35,486 nucleotides of DNA, taken from assembly GCA_023450835.1 (NCBI GenBank), contig JAEXGM010000102.1, positions 1 to 35,486 of the forward strand, written 5' to 3'. This stretch comes from Bacillota bacterium. GTDB taxonomy: Bacteria; Bacillota; Clostridia; Lachnospirales; Lachnospiraceae. Numbering within the stretch: position 1 is the stretch's first letter; each line of letters opens with the position of its first letter. This document shows, piece after piece, positions 1 through 8,597 of the stretch. Under the pieces are notes generated by a model. That model ran no database searches. It was not told the DNA's origin and saw only the letters and a program-made list of their open reading frames with translations. The position numbers and the translations under genes were made by a program.

Positions 1-22
1 GGTTTATTTGTTTTAAAATTCT

Positions 23-940
23 CTAAATTTTAAAGTATTTTCTGCCATACTCCAGGTCCTTATCCATCTGAGCCTTCAGTTCCTCCAGAGACCCGAATAC
101 TTCTTCTCCCCTCATTCGCTCCAGGAAAGCTACCTGTATATATTTTCCGTACAGATCATTATCATAGTCAAAGAGATAGGTTTCCACCCGTTTCTCCGGT
201 GTAACTCCTACCGTAGGATTATGCCCCACGTTAGTGATACCGGGATACTCTACTCCGTCAATGGTCGTAATGGAGATGTATACCCCATCGGGCGGCAGTA
301 ACTTTTGTTTCTCCGGTATCAGATTCGTAGTAGGGAAACCAATGGTCCTGCCGATTTTTCTTCCATGGAGAACTTCTCCCATGACTGAGAAGGGCCTGCC
401 AAGAAGATTCGTAACTTTCTCCATATTCCCCTTGCTTATCTGCTCTCTGATACAGGAACTGCTGATTTCTTCGCTTTCAATGGTCTTCTTTTCAATAATT
501 TCAAGCTCATAGCCGTAGGTATCGGCATATTCCTGAAGCATCCTGGTGTTTCCTCTCCTGTTCCTGCCAAAGCAAAAATCAGAACCTACTACAATGTATT
601 TGGCATCCATCTTACGGATAAGGATGTCTTCAATGAACTTTTCAGGTTCCATAGATCTGGTCTCTTCGGTAAAAGGAAAAGAAATCATGACATCCAAGCC
701 ATATTCTTTCAGAATATGCTGCTTTTCCTCTTCCGTATAGATTAATTCCATTTCTCTATCTGAAAGCAGATTTACCGGATGATAGAAAAAGGTAAACACT
801 ACTGCCTTTAATCCCTTTTTTTTCTGCTCTGTAATCTTATTCAGTAAAAGCTGATGTCCCAAATGCAGTCCATCAAACTTTCCCAGGGTTACTGCGCTTT
901 TTTCCAACTGAAAATCTGCTGTTCCTGCTATATATTCCAT
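23..940 (-). CDS. ribF: Bifunctional riboflavin kinase / FAD synthetase
   Basis: This enzyme phosphorylates riboflavin to FMN and then adenylylates FMN to FAD in the cytoplasm. The N-terminal FAD synthetase half shows the nucleotidyltransferase signature VTLGKFDGLHLGHQ near residues 18-31. The C-terminal riboflavin kinase half shows GRKIGRTIGFPTTN. The length of about 305 aa is normal for the fused bacterial enzyme. I chose the ATG at 940 because the protein then begins MEYIAGT; an in-frame ATG at 952 is also possible, since GGAAAGGAA lies directly before it. It is the last gene of the rimP-to-ribF operon in this window and follows truB by about 60 bp. No FMN riboswitch is visible upstream, as expected for an operon-internal copy. 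The family call is certain; the start is moderately sure. Confidence 0.96.
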   Translation of the reverse strand: MEYIAGTADFQLEKSAVTLGKFDGLHLGHQLLLNKITEQKKKGLKAVVFTFFYHPVNLLSDREMELIYTEEEKQHILKEYGLDVMISFPFTEETRSMEPEKFIEDILIRKMDAKYIVVGSDFCFGRNRRGNTRMLQEYADTYGYELEIIEKKTIESEEISSSCIREQISKGNMEKVTNLLGRPFSVMGEVLHGRKIGRTIGFPTTNLIPEKQKLLPPDGVYISITTIDGVEYPGITNVGHNPTVGVTPEKRVETYLFDYDNDLYGKYIQVAFLERMRGEEVFGSLEELKAQMDKDLEYGRKYFKI

Positions 941-1000
941 ACTAACAACCATTTCCTTTCCAACACGCCGCGGGATTGTACGGCCTCAGCACAAATTTAT

Positions 1001-1909
1001 TCACAAAAACATTTTATAGGGCTTTATTATCCCTTGCTCCGGACAATATTCATATATGCCCACAAAATTATTCTCTCCGTCAAAGATCAGCACTCTCGTA
1101 AGTTTATCGGAAGTATCGGAAAACTCTTGCTCCAACTGACTTAGGGACAAAAAGTTCCCATTATAGAGCTGCTTCTCAAATTCTTTCTTTACAGTAACTT
1201 TTCCATACTCAGGGAACATATCCGGTACCGCTTTTACATAGGCATCCAATGTGCCACTTTTGAGCTTTGCCTCAATCTCTCCCAGTTTCAGGCTCTTTGA
1301 GATATCAAATTCACCTGAACGTATTCTTGTCAGCTCTTTCATGCAGCCTCCGCACAAAAGTTTCTCTCCGATGTCATGACAAAGGGTTCTGATATAGGTT
1401 CCTTTTGAGCACTCTACGACAATTACGGCTTCCTTCGTATCCATATCAAGACTCTCAACGGTAATACTATGTAGTTCAACCTTTCTGGCTTCCCTCGGAA
1501 TCTCTTTGCCTTCTCTGGCCAGCTCATAGAGTCGTTTTCCACCAACTTTCAAGGCTGAATACATGGGTGGTATCTGATCATAAGCTCCTTTAAAGGAAAG
1601 AATGGTCTCTAATACTTTTTCTTTGCTGGCGGTAACTGCTCTCTCTTCTATTACTTTTCCGGTTATATCCTGGGTATCAGTGGTAGTTCCCAGAAGCAGC
1701 ACCGCACGATAAGCTTTACTTTTATCCGTCAGAATATCACAGAGCTTCGTTGCGTTACCAAGGCAGACCGGCAACACTCCTTCTGCATCAGGATCAAGGG
1801 TACCGGTATGTCCTATTTTTTTCTGCTTTAATATTCCACGGAGTTTAGCAACTACATCGTGTGAGGTATAACCCTTTTCTTTGTATACATTTATAATTCC
1901 GTTTATCAA
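1001..1909 (-). CDS. truB: tRNA pseudouridine(55) synthase
   Basis: TruB makes pseudouridine 55 in the T-loop of tRNAs. The catalytic motif GHTGTLDPDAEGVLPVC is at residues 33-49, with the catalytic aspartate at D39 in GTLDP. The opening INGIINVYKEKGYTSHDVV is typical of the family. The length of 302 aa matches bacterial TruB, including a C-terminal PUA-like part. The start is a TTG, because no in-frame ATG precedes the conserved N-terminus and a GGGAG box lies 7 nt upstream. It lies 17 bp after nrnA and before ribF, the usual Firmicutes arrangement. Confidence 0.96.
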   Translation of the reverse strand: MINGIINVYKEKGYTSHDVVAKLRGILKQKKIGHTGTLDPDAEGVLPVCLGNATKLCDILTDKSKAYRAVLLLGTTTDTQDITGKVIEERAVTASKEKVLETILSFKGAYDQIPPMYSALKVGGKRLYELAREGKEIPREARKVELHSITVESLDMDTKEAVIVVECSKGTYIRTLCHDIGEKLLCGGCMKELTRIRSGEFDISKSLKLGEIEAKLKSGTLDAYVKAVPDMFPEYGKVTVKKEFEKQLYNGNFLSLSQLEQEFSDTSDKLTRVLIFDGENNFVGIYEYCPEQGIIKPYKMFL

Positions 1910-1926
1910 GGTCGTACTCCCATTCC

Positions 1927-2880
1927 TTATCTGCTATTTAGCTGGAATTCAATGTGGGGTGTAAGATTGTTGACCACATCGTGAAGAGTTCCATGCATCG
2001 TACAGCCTGCAGCCATAATATGGCCTCCGCCGCCGTAGTATACCGCTATCTTTCTGGCATCTACAGCGCCATTGGACCGCATACTTACTTTATACACATG
2101 GAAATCCACTTCATAAATCAAGATTGCTACTTCTACGCCTTTTGTAATACGAAGCTGATCAATGATTCCATCAAGGTCTGCCGATTCTACCTCATAGAAC
2201 TCCATCATCTTCCGGCTAAGAGTGGAGACTATGCATTTTCCGTCCATTAATAAAATGCTTTCCAAAAGACATCTGCCAAGAATCTGGTTCTGGTGATAAT
2301 TCTTCCGGTAAAAGGTCTCATCTATCATTTCAGTAAAAGGAACTCCCATTTCTATAAGACTTCCCGCTATCTCCATGGTCCTTTTAGTAGTATTGCTGTG
2401 CTTAAAAACACCTGTATCATGAATAATCCCCATATATAGCGCTTTTGCAATAGCGATATTGAGATAGGATTTGTCCATAAGTTCATACAGAACCTCACAG
2501 GTTGAGCTGGCACCGGCTACCACATGATTTATTTGTGCAAAATTGGTATTGCTGATATGATGATCAATGTTAATTGTTTTTATGGCACTTTTAAAATATT
2601 CTTCTGCAAATCCCAAACGGTCCAGGCTTCCACTGTCAAGGGCAATGAATACCTCATACACCCTGCCTTCTTTGTAACTTTGTTTCACTTTTGCCGCATC
2701 TTTTGTTATGCGCAGCTTTTCCGGAACTTCTTCCAGGTAAAAATCTATCTGTGCATCTTTTTTTGTCTGTCTTAAATAACGGTATAGGGCCAGACAGGAA
2801 CCGGCACAGTCCCCATCCGGCCTCATATGCCCGGCTATTCCTATCAGTTTGGCGTTCCCCACTTCTTTCAGCAAATCCAT
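1927..2880 (-). CDS. nrnA: DHH-family bifunctional oligoribonuclease / PAP phosphatase
   Basis: NrnA-type DHH phosphoesterases degrade very short RNA oligomers and dephosphorylate pAp. Visible metal-binding motifs are GHMRPDGD near residue 17, DSGSLDRLG, and NIDHHISN, the defining DHH motif. The C-terminal DHHA1 domain shows GGGGHIMAAGCTM. The length of about 317 aa fits NrnA (around 310-320). I chose the ATG at 2880 because AGGTGG lies 5 nt upstream; an in-frame GTG nine bases earlier overlaps that site. The gene sits between rbfA and truB, where NrnA genes are commonly found in Firmicutes. The substrate assignment rests on family and position. Confidence 0.9.
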   Translation of the reverse strand: MDLLKEVGNAKLIGIAGHMRPDGDCAGSCLALYRYLRQTKKDAQIDFYLEEVPEKLRITKDAAKVKQSYKEGRVYEVFIALDSGSLDRLGFAEEYFKSAIKTINIDHHISNTNFAQINHVVAGASSTCEVLYELMDKSYLNIAIAKALYMGIIHDTGVFKHSNTTKRTMEIAGSLIEMGVPFTEMIDETFYRKNYHQNQILGRCLLESILLMDGKCIVSTLSRKMMEFYEVESADLDGIIDQLRITKGVEVAILIYEVDFHVYKVSMRSNGAVDARKIAVYYGGGGHIMAAGCTMHGTLHDVVNNLTPHIEFQLNSR

Positions 2881-2963
2881 ACTAACCACCTACCCCTTTC
2901 TATTCACTTCAAGTTTATACCAAAGACTATACAGCATAAACTTGTATAGAAAATGCTTTTAAG

Positions 2964-3419
2964 CTATTCCGGCATAGAACCTTCACTTGTTTCTTCTTCT
3001 ACTTCTACTTCTTCGTCGTCTATTTCTTCTGCCTCTTCCGTGGTAGTCTCTTCTTCATCACTGGGTAAATCCTTTGTTACTTCATGAATCAGATGTGACA
3101 TGTTAACACCATATTCAATGGATTGGTCAATGACAAAAATTAATTCAGGGGTATTTCTTAAATTAACGGTTTTTGCAAGTTGTCCTCTCATATAAGGAGC
3201 TGCACTGCGCAGGCCGACCAGGGTACTTTTCTGAGCTTGCTCATCCCCAAGTACGCTGATATATACCTTCGCAGATTTTAAATCCGGAGCCACATCCACT
3301 GCTACTACTGAAGTCATGGGATGAATTCTGGGGTCTTTGATTTCCCTGCCGATTAACATACTTAATTCTCTTTGAACTTCTCCGTTAATTCTTGTGTTCT
3401 TAATACTGTTCTTTCTCAT
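2964..3419 (-). CDS. rbfA: Ribosome-binding factor A
   Basis: RbfA is a small KH-fold protein that binds the 30S subunit and helps mature the 5' end of 16S rRNA. The KH region runs over residues 5-115, with family-typical stretches such as LSMLIGREIKDPRI and VYISVLGDE. The protein ends in an unusually acidic tail of about 35 residues, nearly all Glu, Asp, Ser and Thr, so the total (151 aa) is longer than the usual 115-130. It follows infB by about 80 bp, and that gap holds a strong hairpin (3452-3490). The ATG has an AGGAG box upstream. Confidence 0.95.
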   Translation of the reverse strand: MRKNSIKNTRINGEVQRELSMLIGREIKDPRIHPMTSVVAVDVAPDLKSAKVYISVLGDEQAQKSTLVGLRSAAPYMRGQLAKTVNLRNTPELIFVIDQSIEYGVNMSHLIHEVTKDLPSDEEETTTEEAEEIDDEEVEVEEETSEGSMPE

Positions 3420-3451
3420 ATAAACTCCTAACTGTTATCATTGTTAAGGTT

Positions 3452-3490
3452 TGCGCCATAAGGAATAGAACTCTATCTCCCCATGGCGCA
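3452..3490 (-). other. Stem-loop between infB and rbfA
   Basis: The arms TGCGCCAT (3452-3459) and ATGGCGCA (3483-3490) are a perfect 8-bp inverted repeat. The interior also pairs imperfectly (AAGGAATAGA against the complement of TCTATCTCCCC), so the RNA could form one long hairpin. It starts 12 nt past the infB stop and ends about 30 nt before the rbfA start. No U-tract follows, so it is not a canonical intrinsic terminator. A processing or mRNA-stability site is the more likely role. Confidence 0.6.
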
Positions 3491-3502
3491 TTGTATATCT
3501 TC

Positions 3503-6500
3503 TTATTTTCTAGGAACTTCTTCCATTATATAGAGCTCTACCTGGTCAAATTCTTTGATATCACTGAATTTCTCGAATACCAGACCGCATTCGTAACCTG
3601 CAGCAACTTCTTTTACATCATCCTTGAAACGTTTTAAGGAAGCCAACGTGCCCTCATAAATCAGCGTTCCCTCTCTTCTTATTCTTGCTAAGCTGCCTCT
3701 TTGAATTTTTCCGTCTAAAACGTAAGAACCTGCTATTATTCCAAGACCGGAAGCTTTAAATACCTGCCTTACTTCCGCATGGCCGATAACTTTCTCTTCA
3801 AAGATGGGTTCTAACATTCCCTTCATAGCAGCTTCTACATCTTCGATTGCATTGTAAATAACACGGTACAGTCTTAAATCAACCTTCTCACTTTCAGCTT
3901 TTTCCTTTGCCACATTATCCGGTCTTACATTAAAACCTATGATAATGGCATTGGAAGCACTGGCAAGGTTAACGTCGGACTCATTGATTGCACCTACACC
4001 ACCATGTAATATCCTGACCGCTACTTCCTCGTTAGTAAGTTTTAACAAGCTTTGCTTCATAGCCTCCACAGAACCCTGAACATCTGCCTTAATAATGATG
4101 TTAAGTTCCTTGATATTACCGGCTTTAATCTGAGAAAATAATCCATCAAGGGATAATTTTGCTTTGGTATCTGCCAGCAGTTTCTCTCTGCCCTGAGAAA
4201 TATAGGTCTCAGAAATAGCTCTTGCTTCTTTTTCGGTAGTGGTAGCAATAAAGATTTCACCTGCATCGGGTACTTCATTCAGTCCAAGAATCTCAACAGG
4301 GGTGGAAGGTGTTGCGTCTTTTACTCTTCTTCCCTTATCATCCATCATCGCTCTTACTTTACCGTAAGCAGAACCGATAGCAATGGAATCACCTACATGG
4401 AGTGTTCCTTTTTGAACAAGAACTGTTGCTACAGGACCTCTTCCCTTATCAAGCTCTGCCTCTATTACGATACCTCTGGCATTTCTGTTAGGATTAGCCT
4501 TTAATTCTACTAAGTCAGCTGTAAGAATAATCATTTCCAAAAGCTGCTCAATACCTTCCTTTGTGTGAGCAGATACGGGAACAAATACGGTATCACCGCC
4601 CCAATCCTCAGCAACCAGCTCATACTCAGTTAATTCCTGCTTCACTCTCTCGATATTTGCACTTGGCTTATCAATCTTGTTGATAGCAACAATAATCTGT
4701 ATCCCTGCTGCTTTCGCATGACTGATGGCTTCTATTGTCTGAGGCATTACACCATCATCCGCTGCAACTACCAGAATGGCAATATCAGTTGACTGGGCGC
4801 CACGCATTCTCATAGAAGTAAAAGCTTCATGTCCGGGTGTGTCAAGGAAAGTAATTTTCTCTCCGTTTACCTCAACCACATAAGCACCGATATGCTGTGT
4901 AATACCACCTGCTTCATGAGAAGTTACATTGGTCTCTCTGATAGCATCCAGAAGAGAAGTCTTACCATGGTCTACATGACCCATTACACAGACAACAGGA
5001 GGTCTCTTTTCAAGAGCTTCCGTATCCTCTTCTTCCTCTTTTAAGAGCTCCTCGATAACGTCAACCTTAACTTCATGCTCTGCTATTATTTCATACTCAA
5101 TAGCAATACTTTCAGCTTCTTCAAATGTGATTTCCTGATTGATTGAAACCATCTTACCTGAAAGAAAAAGCTTTTTTACAAGGCTTGCGGCAGTCATCTT
5201 CATCTTATCTGCCAGTTCTTTAATTGTCAGTATGTCAGGAAGGATAATTGTCTTGATCTCATCTTCCTTGCTCTCCTGCAATATAGCCTTGGGTTTAATA
5301 AACTGTCCTTTTTTAGGTAGTTTAATCTCATCGTTGTTTTCATTATCAATGTGTCTTTCATAACTATTCTTTGCATTTTTCGGATTTTTATTTGCTCTGC
5401 TGTTTCTTACGCTTGCAGAATCACTTCTTGACATTCCAATAGGTCCATCGAATTTCTTGGTAGAGTCTGTTCTGGTTCCAGTATTACTTCTTCTTCTGGT
5501 ATCATTAGACTCATCCTTATCCTTATTCATACCGCCAAATCCTTGCCCGTTACGGTTAGCAGAATTGCCGCCATACTGTCCCGGACGGAAGCCTCCGCCT
5601 CCTGCCGGTCTTGATCCCCCTGCATAAGGCCTTCCCTGACCATTTCCTGCCGGTCTGTTCGAATCATTGTTTCTGTTATATTGTCCCTGATTGTTACCGT
5701 TATAGTTTCTATTATACTGTCCCTGGCTGCCGGTTCCGTCGCTGTTTCTGTTGTATTGTCCCTGGCTTCCCGTTCCATCATTATTTCTGTTATACTGTCC
5801 CTGATTATTGCCATTATAGCTTCTGTTATACTGTCCCTGGTTATTGTTTCCGTAGGGACGGTTGCCGCCTCCCTGATAACCCTGACCGGTTCTCTCGCCC
5901 TGAGGTCTTGGTGAATTACCCTGGTAGCCCTGACCGGTTCTCTCACCCTGAGGTCTTGGTGAATTACCCTGATAGCCCTGACCGGTTCTCTCACCCTGAG
6001 GTCTTGGTGAATTACCCTGGTAGCCCTGAGAGCCGTATTGTCCCTGAGGGCGGTTATTGTTATAAGGGCGGTTTTGATTGTTCTGGTTGTTTTGTCCCTG
6101 ACGGTAAGAGGAGTTCTGTCCCTGGGAGCCCTGTGCCCGTGTAAATCCTTCTCTATCCGGTCTTTGACTATAGTCCTGTCTTTGGCCCTGATAAGAAGAT
6201 CTGTTAGCGCCTTGCCCCTGAGAATGCGCTCCCTGTGACTGAGCACCTTGTGCTCGGGTAAATCCTTCTCTGTCCGGTCTCTGAACTTGCTCTGTTCTTT
6301 CCTGGGAATGAGCATTTCTGTCTGTGTTGTCGCCGTAATTTCTTTGGCCTCCGTCCTGTCTCTGTCCCCTGTTCTCGCCGTCTCTCTGGCCCTGGTAGGA
6401 ACTACGGAAGCCTTGTGTATTATTATGTTCAGAGGAACCGTTTCTTTGTGTATTCTGTCCTCCGGTTGAAGTTGTCTGAGGTCTGTTATACTGATTTACA

Positions 6501-6742
6501 GGTGCAGTCTCCGCCTTCTTCTCTTTGATTTCTGTCGTCAATCCTGTAGCTGCTACAGAGGGTTTGTTTTCAGTCTGACCTGACTGCGGAGCGAAATGCC
6601 CTTTTACCATGCTAATCTCCTTATCGTCGATACTGCTCATGTGGCTCTTTATTTCTACGCCTTTTCCATTCAAAAAGCCTACAATATCTTTGCTGTGTAT
6701 ATTAATTTCTTTTGCTAACTCGTATACTTTTATTTTTGCCAT
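3503..6742 (-). CDS. infB: Translation initiation factor IF-2
   Basis: IF-2 is the GTPase that brings initiator fMet-tRNA to the 30S subunit and promotes subunit joining. There is an N-terminal IF2-N helical domain (residues 1-40, MAKIKVYELAKEIN). A repetitive Gly/Asn/Gln/Arg-rich linker follows over about residues 80-410. A second IF2-N module starts near 505 (LTIKELADKMKM). The G domain has GHVDHGKTS near 588, GITQHIGAY, DTPGHEAF near 634, NKID near 689 and a SAH motif. The C-terminal beta-barrel and fMet-tRNA-binding domains follow. At about 1079 aa it is very long for Firmicutes (Bacillus is about 716), because of the linker. I chose the ATG at 6742, 8 nt after GGAGG; an in-frame ATG at 6757 overlaps that site. 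Confidence 0.97.
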   Translation of the reverse strand: MAKIKVYELAKEINIHSKDIVGFLNGKGVEIKSHMSSIDDKEISMVKGHFAPQSGQTENKPSVAATGLTTEIKEKKAETAPVNQYNRPQTTSTGGQNTQRNGSSEHNNTQGFRSSYQGQRDGENRGQRQDGGQRNYGDNTDRNAHSQERTEQVQRPDREGFTRAQGAQSQGAHSQGQGANRSSYQGQRQDYSQRPDREGFTRAQGSQGQNSSYRQGQNNQNNQNRPYNNNRPQGQYGSQGYQGNSPRPQGERTGQGYQGNSPRPQGERTGQGYQGNSPRPQGERTGQGYQGGGNRPYGNNNQGQYNRSYNGNNQGQYNRNNDGTGSQGQYNRNSDGTGSQGQYNRNYNGNNQGQYNRNNDSNRPAGNGQGRPYAGGSRPAGGGGFRPGQYGGNSANRNGQGFGGMNKDKDESNDTRRRSNTGTRTDSTKKFDGPIGMSRSDSASVRNSRANKNPKNAKNSYERHIDNENNDEIKLPKKGQFIKPKAILQESKEDEIKTIILPDILTIKELADKMKMTAASLVKKLFLSGKMVSINQEITFEEAESIAIEYEIIAEHEVKVDVIEELLKEEEEDTEALEKRPPVVCVMGHVDHGKTSLLDAIRETNVTSHEAGGITQHIGAYVVEVNGEKITFLDTPGHEAFTSMRMRGAQSTDIAILVVAADDGVMPQTIEAISHAKAAGIQIIVAINKIDKPSANIERVKQELTEYELVAEDWGGDTVFVPVSAHTKEGIEQLLEMIILTADLVELKANPNRNARGIVIEAELDKGRGPVATVLVQKGTLHVGDSIAIGSAYGKVRAMMDDKGRRVKDATPSTPVEILGLNEVPDAGEIFIATTTEKEARAISETYISQGREKLLADTKAKLSLDGLFSQIKAGNIKELNIIIKADVQGSVEAMKQSLLKLTNEEVAVRILHGGVGAINESDVNLASASNAIIIGFNVRPDNVAKEKAESEKVDLRLYRVIYNAIEDVEAAMKGMLEPIFEEKVIGHAEVRQVFKASGLGIIAGSYVLDGKIQRGSLARIRREGTLIYEGTLASLKRFKDDVKEVAAGYECGLVFEKFSDIKEFDQVELYIMEEVPRK
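5881..6024 (-). repeat. 48-bp in-frame tandem repeat in the infB linker
   Basis: A 48-bp unit occurs three times in tandem; the block CCTGACCGGTT recurs at 5881, 5929 and 5977 on the plus strand. It encodes the 16-residue unit GYQGNSPRPQGERTGQ three times in IF-2. Copies differ by only a few bases, which points to recent duplication or ongoing homogenisation. A second, looser repeat (consensus SQGQYNRN followed by D/Y/N, G, T/N) fills about 5650-5860. The array lies wholly inside the disordered linker, so copy-number change should keep the frame. Confidence 0.85.
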
Positions 6743-6760
6743 ACTTACTACCTCCACTTA

Positions 6761-7198
6761 TCATGACTCGATGCTTTCGGCACTCGTGTCAATCATTAAC
6801 ATGTTCAGTTGCTTTTCTACCTCATCCGCCAGGCCTTTGTCTAAGAGAACCAGGGACGCCCTGAATTCTTTTCCAATAGCATGACCGAGTTTTGTCTTAT
6901 CGCCAAAAAAGTAAATCGGCACTTTATAGTAAGTACACATATTGGTAAACATCTTTTTCGTATTATCCGATGCTTCCTCGGAAACTACAACCAGCTTCGC
7001 TTTTCCTTCCTTTACGGCTTTTTCAGTCATAAATTCACCGCTTGCCAGTTTTCCCGCCTTAGCTGCTAAGCCAATATAAGAAAATACTTTTTTTTCAATA
7101 CTTGCATTGCTTGTGCTGCCTGCACTGCTTGCGTTACCTGCATTGCATGCAGTATCCTGTTCTGTCTTTGCGCTATTGTTTTCATATGCCAAGTCCAA
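6761..7198 (-). CDS. ylxQ: YlxQ-type L7Ae-family RNA-binding protein
   Basis: This is a member of the L7Ae/L30e family, small proteins that bind kink-turn RNA; YlxQ is found between nusA/ylxR and infB in Firmicutes. The L7Ae fold covers residues 36-135, with YIGLAAKAGKLASGE, KLVVVSEEASDN and a C-terminal helix. Residues 1-34 are an added low-complexity Ala/Ser/Asn/Thr segment that typical YlxQ (about 100 aa) lacks. The start is taken as the TTG at 7198, which overlaps the end of ylxR by 17 nt, with AAGGAG 4 nt upstream; no in-frame ATG precedes the conserved domain. Its exact RNA target is not known from sequence. Confidence 0.88.
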   Translation of the reverse strand: MDLAYENNSAKTEQDTACNAGNASSAGSTSNASIEKKVFSYIGLAAKAGKLASGEFMTEKAVKEGKAKLVVVSEEASDNTKKMFTNMCTYYKVPIYFFGDKTKLGHAIGKEFRASLVLLDKGLADEVEKQLNMLMIDTSAESIES

Positions 7199-7457
7199 TC
7201 AGCTCCTTCTTCAATTCCTCGTACACCTCTGGGGGAATACTTACTTTCAAGGACCGTTCAAGGCCTTTGCTCTTTACTGCCTTCAAAAAACACTCTTCCG
7301 ATTTGCACAGATATGCACCTCTTCCGTTCTTTTTGCCTGTAGTATCAAGCATTATGGTATCCTCCGGTGTTTTGATCACACGGATCATTTCTTTTTTATT
7401 CTTCATTTCCCCGCAGCCGATACACTGTCTCTGGGGAATTTTCTTAACTGCTGCCAT
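7182..7457 (-). CDS. ylxR: YlxR family protein (RNase P modulator RnpM)
   Basis: YlxR is a small nucleic-acid-binding protein of the nusA operon, reported in Bacillus to modulate RNase P and renamed RnpM. The signature PQRQCIGCGEMKNKKEMIRV sits near the N-terminus, followed by GRGAYLC and the C-terminal LKVSIPPEVYEEL. From the ATG at 7457 it is 91 aa, the normal size. A longer frame reaching back into nusA exists, but the ATG at 7457, next to AGGAG and 4 nt after the nusA stop, gives the conserved MAAVKKIPQRQC start. It overlaps ylxQ by 17 nt, which suggests translational coupling. Confidence 0.93.
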   Translation of the reverse strand: MAAVKKIPQRQCIGCGEMKNKKEMIRVIKTPEDTIMLDTTGKKNGRGAYLCKSEECFLKAVKSKGLERSLKVSIPPEVYEELKKELIGLGI

Positions 7458-7461
7458 ACTC

Positions 7462-8514
7462 CTACCATCCAATTTCGTCAGCCTGGGTCTCACTCTTGAT
7501 GTCAATCTTAAAGCCTGTTAATCTTGCTGCCAGACGGGCATTCTGTCCTTCCTTACCTATAGCCAGAGAAAGCTGATAATCCGGTACGATAACACGGGCA
7601 CTCTTTTCTGCTACATCTACAGAAACCGCTACAACCTTCGCAGGACTTAAAGCATTCTCAATGAGAATCGCCGGATCTTCGCTCCAATTGATAATATCAA
7701 TCTTTTCTCCCCTAAGCTCATTTACAATTGCATTTACTCTGGCTCCATTGATACCGACACAAGCACCGACAGGGTCAACATCCGGATTGTTGGAATAAAC
7801 CGCTATCTTCGTTCTGGAACCGGATTCTCTGGAAATACTCTTAATTTCTACCGTTCCGTCCTTTACTTCTGCCACTTCTGATTCAAATAATCTCTTCACT
7901 AATTCCGGATGAGTTCTGGATACGGTGATTTTGGGACCCTTCGTAGTGTCCTTTACTTCCAGTACATACAATTTTATTCGGTCGGTGGGTCTGAAATGCT
8001 CTCCCTTTACCTGTTCATTTTCAGCAAGAACAGCATCTACCTTTCCCAGATTAATACTTACATTATTTCCTACATAACGCTGTACAATACCGGTCACCAC
8101 ATCTTTTTCTTTGCTGTAATACTGGTTATACAGTACTTTTCTTTCTTCTTCCCTGATTTTCTGTACTACTACCTGTTTTGCTTTCTGGGCAGCAATACGT
8201 CCAAAATTCTTAGGAGTTACTTCCACACTAACGATGTCACCGATATCATTTCTAGGAAATTTCAATCTTGCTTCCACAACACTTATCTGAGTAACCGGGT
8301 CTGTTACTGTCTCTACAATTTCTCTTTCCGCATAGACATTTACAGCACCTGATTCCCTATTTATGTTAACTTTGATGTTATCTGCCTTGCCAAAGTGATT
8401 CTTACAGGCAGCCACCAATGAGTTCTCCATGGCTTCTAACAGAATATCCTTACTGATATCTTTTTCTCTTTCAATCTGGTTTAATGCGTCAATTAACTCT
8501 TTGTTACCGTTCAT
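7462..8514 (-). CDS. nusA: Transcription termination/antitermination factor NusA
   Basis: NusA binds RNA polymerase and nascent RNA and modulates pausing, termination and antitermination. The N-terminal polymerase-binding domain covers about residues 1-125, followed by an S1 domain (GIVQRYVGNNVSINLGKVDA). The KH1 and KH2 domains follow, with PVGACVGINGARVNAIV and LSLAIGKEGQNARLAARLTG. At 350 aa it is the short Gram-positive form without the C-terminal acidic repeats of proteobacterial NusA. The ATG has AGGAGG about 11 nt upstream. It is the second gene of the rimP operon. Confidence 0.97.
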   Translation of the reverse strand: MNGNKELIDALNQIEREKDISKDILLEAMENSLVAACKNHFGKADNIKVNINRESGAVNVYAEREIVETVTDPVTQISVVEARLKFPRNDIGDIVSVEVTPKNFGRIAAQKAKQVVVQKIREEERKVLYNQYYSKEKDVVTGIVQRYVGNNVSINLGKVDAVLAENEQVKGEHFRPTDRIKLYVLEVKDTTKGPKITVSRTHPELVKRLFESEVAEVKDGTVEIKSISRESGSRTKIAVYSNNPDVDPVGACVGINGARVNAIVNELRGEKIDIINWSEDPAILIENALSPAKVVAVSVDVAEKSARVIVPDYQLSLAIGKEGQNARLAARLTGFKIDIKSETQADEIGW

Positions 8515-8597
8515 TTTCTGCGAATCCTCCTCTTTTCTCCTGCTTTACGGGGTTTATTTTCACTTTCCTTTTGTATGCGGGTCCTATGGAAACAATG

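Noticed and set aside
12..34. Terminator after ribF (TTTAAAATT/AATTTTAAA)
   Set aside because: The stem is all A/T, its loop holds the stop codon and no U-tract follows; probably chance in AT-rich DNA.
5611..6469. Several long open frames on the plus strand opposite the infB linker
   Set aside because: They arise from the repetitive minus-strand coding sequence, consist of low-complexity residues and have no ribosome binding site or family resemblance.
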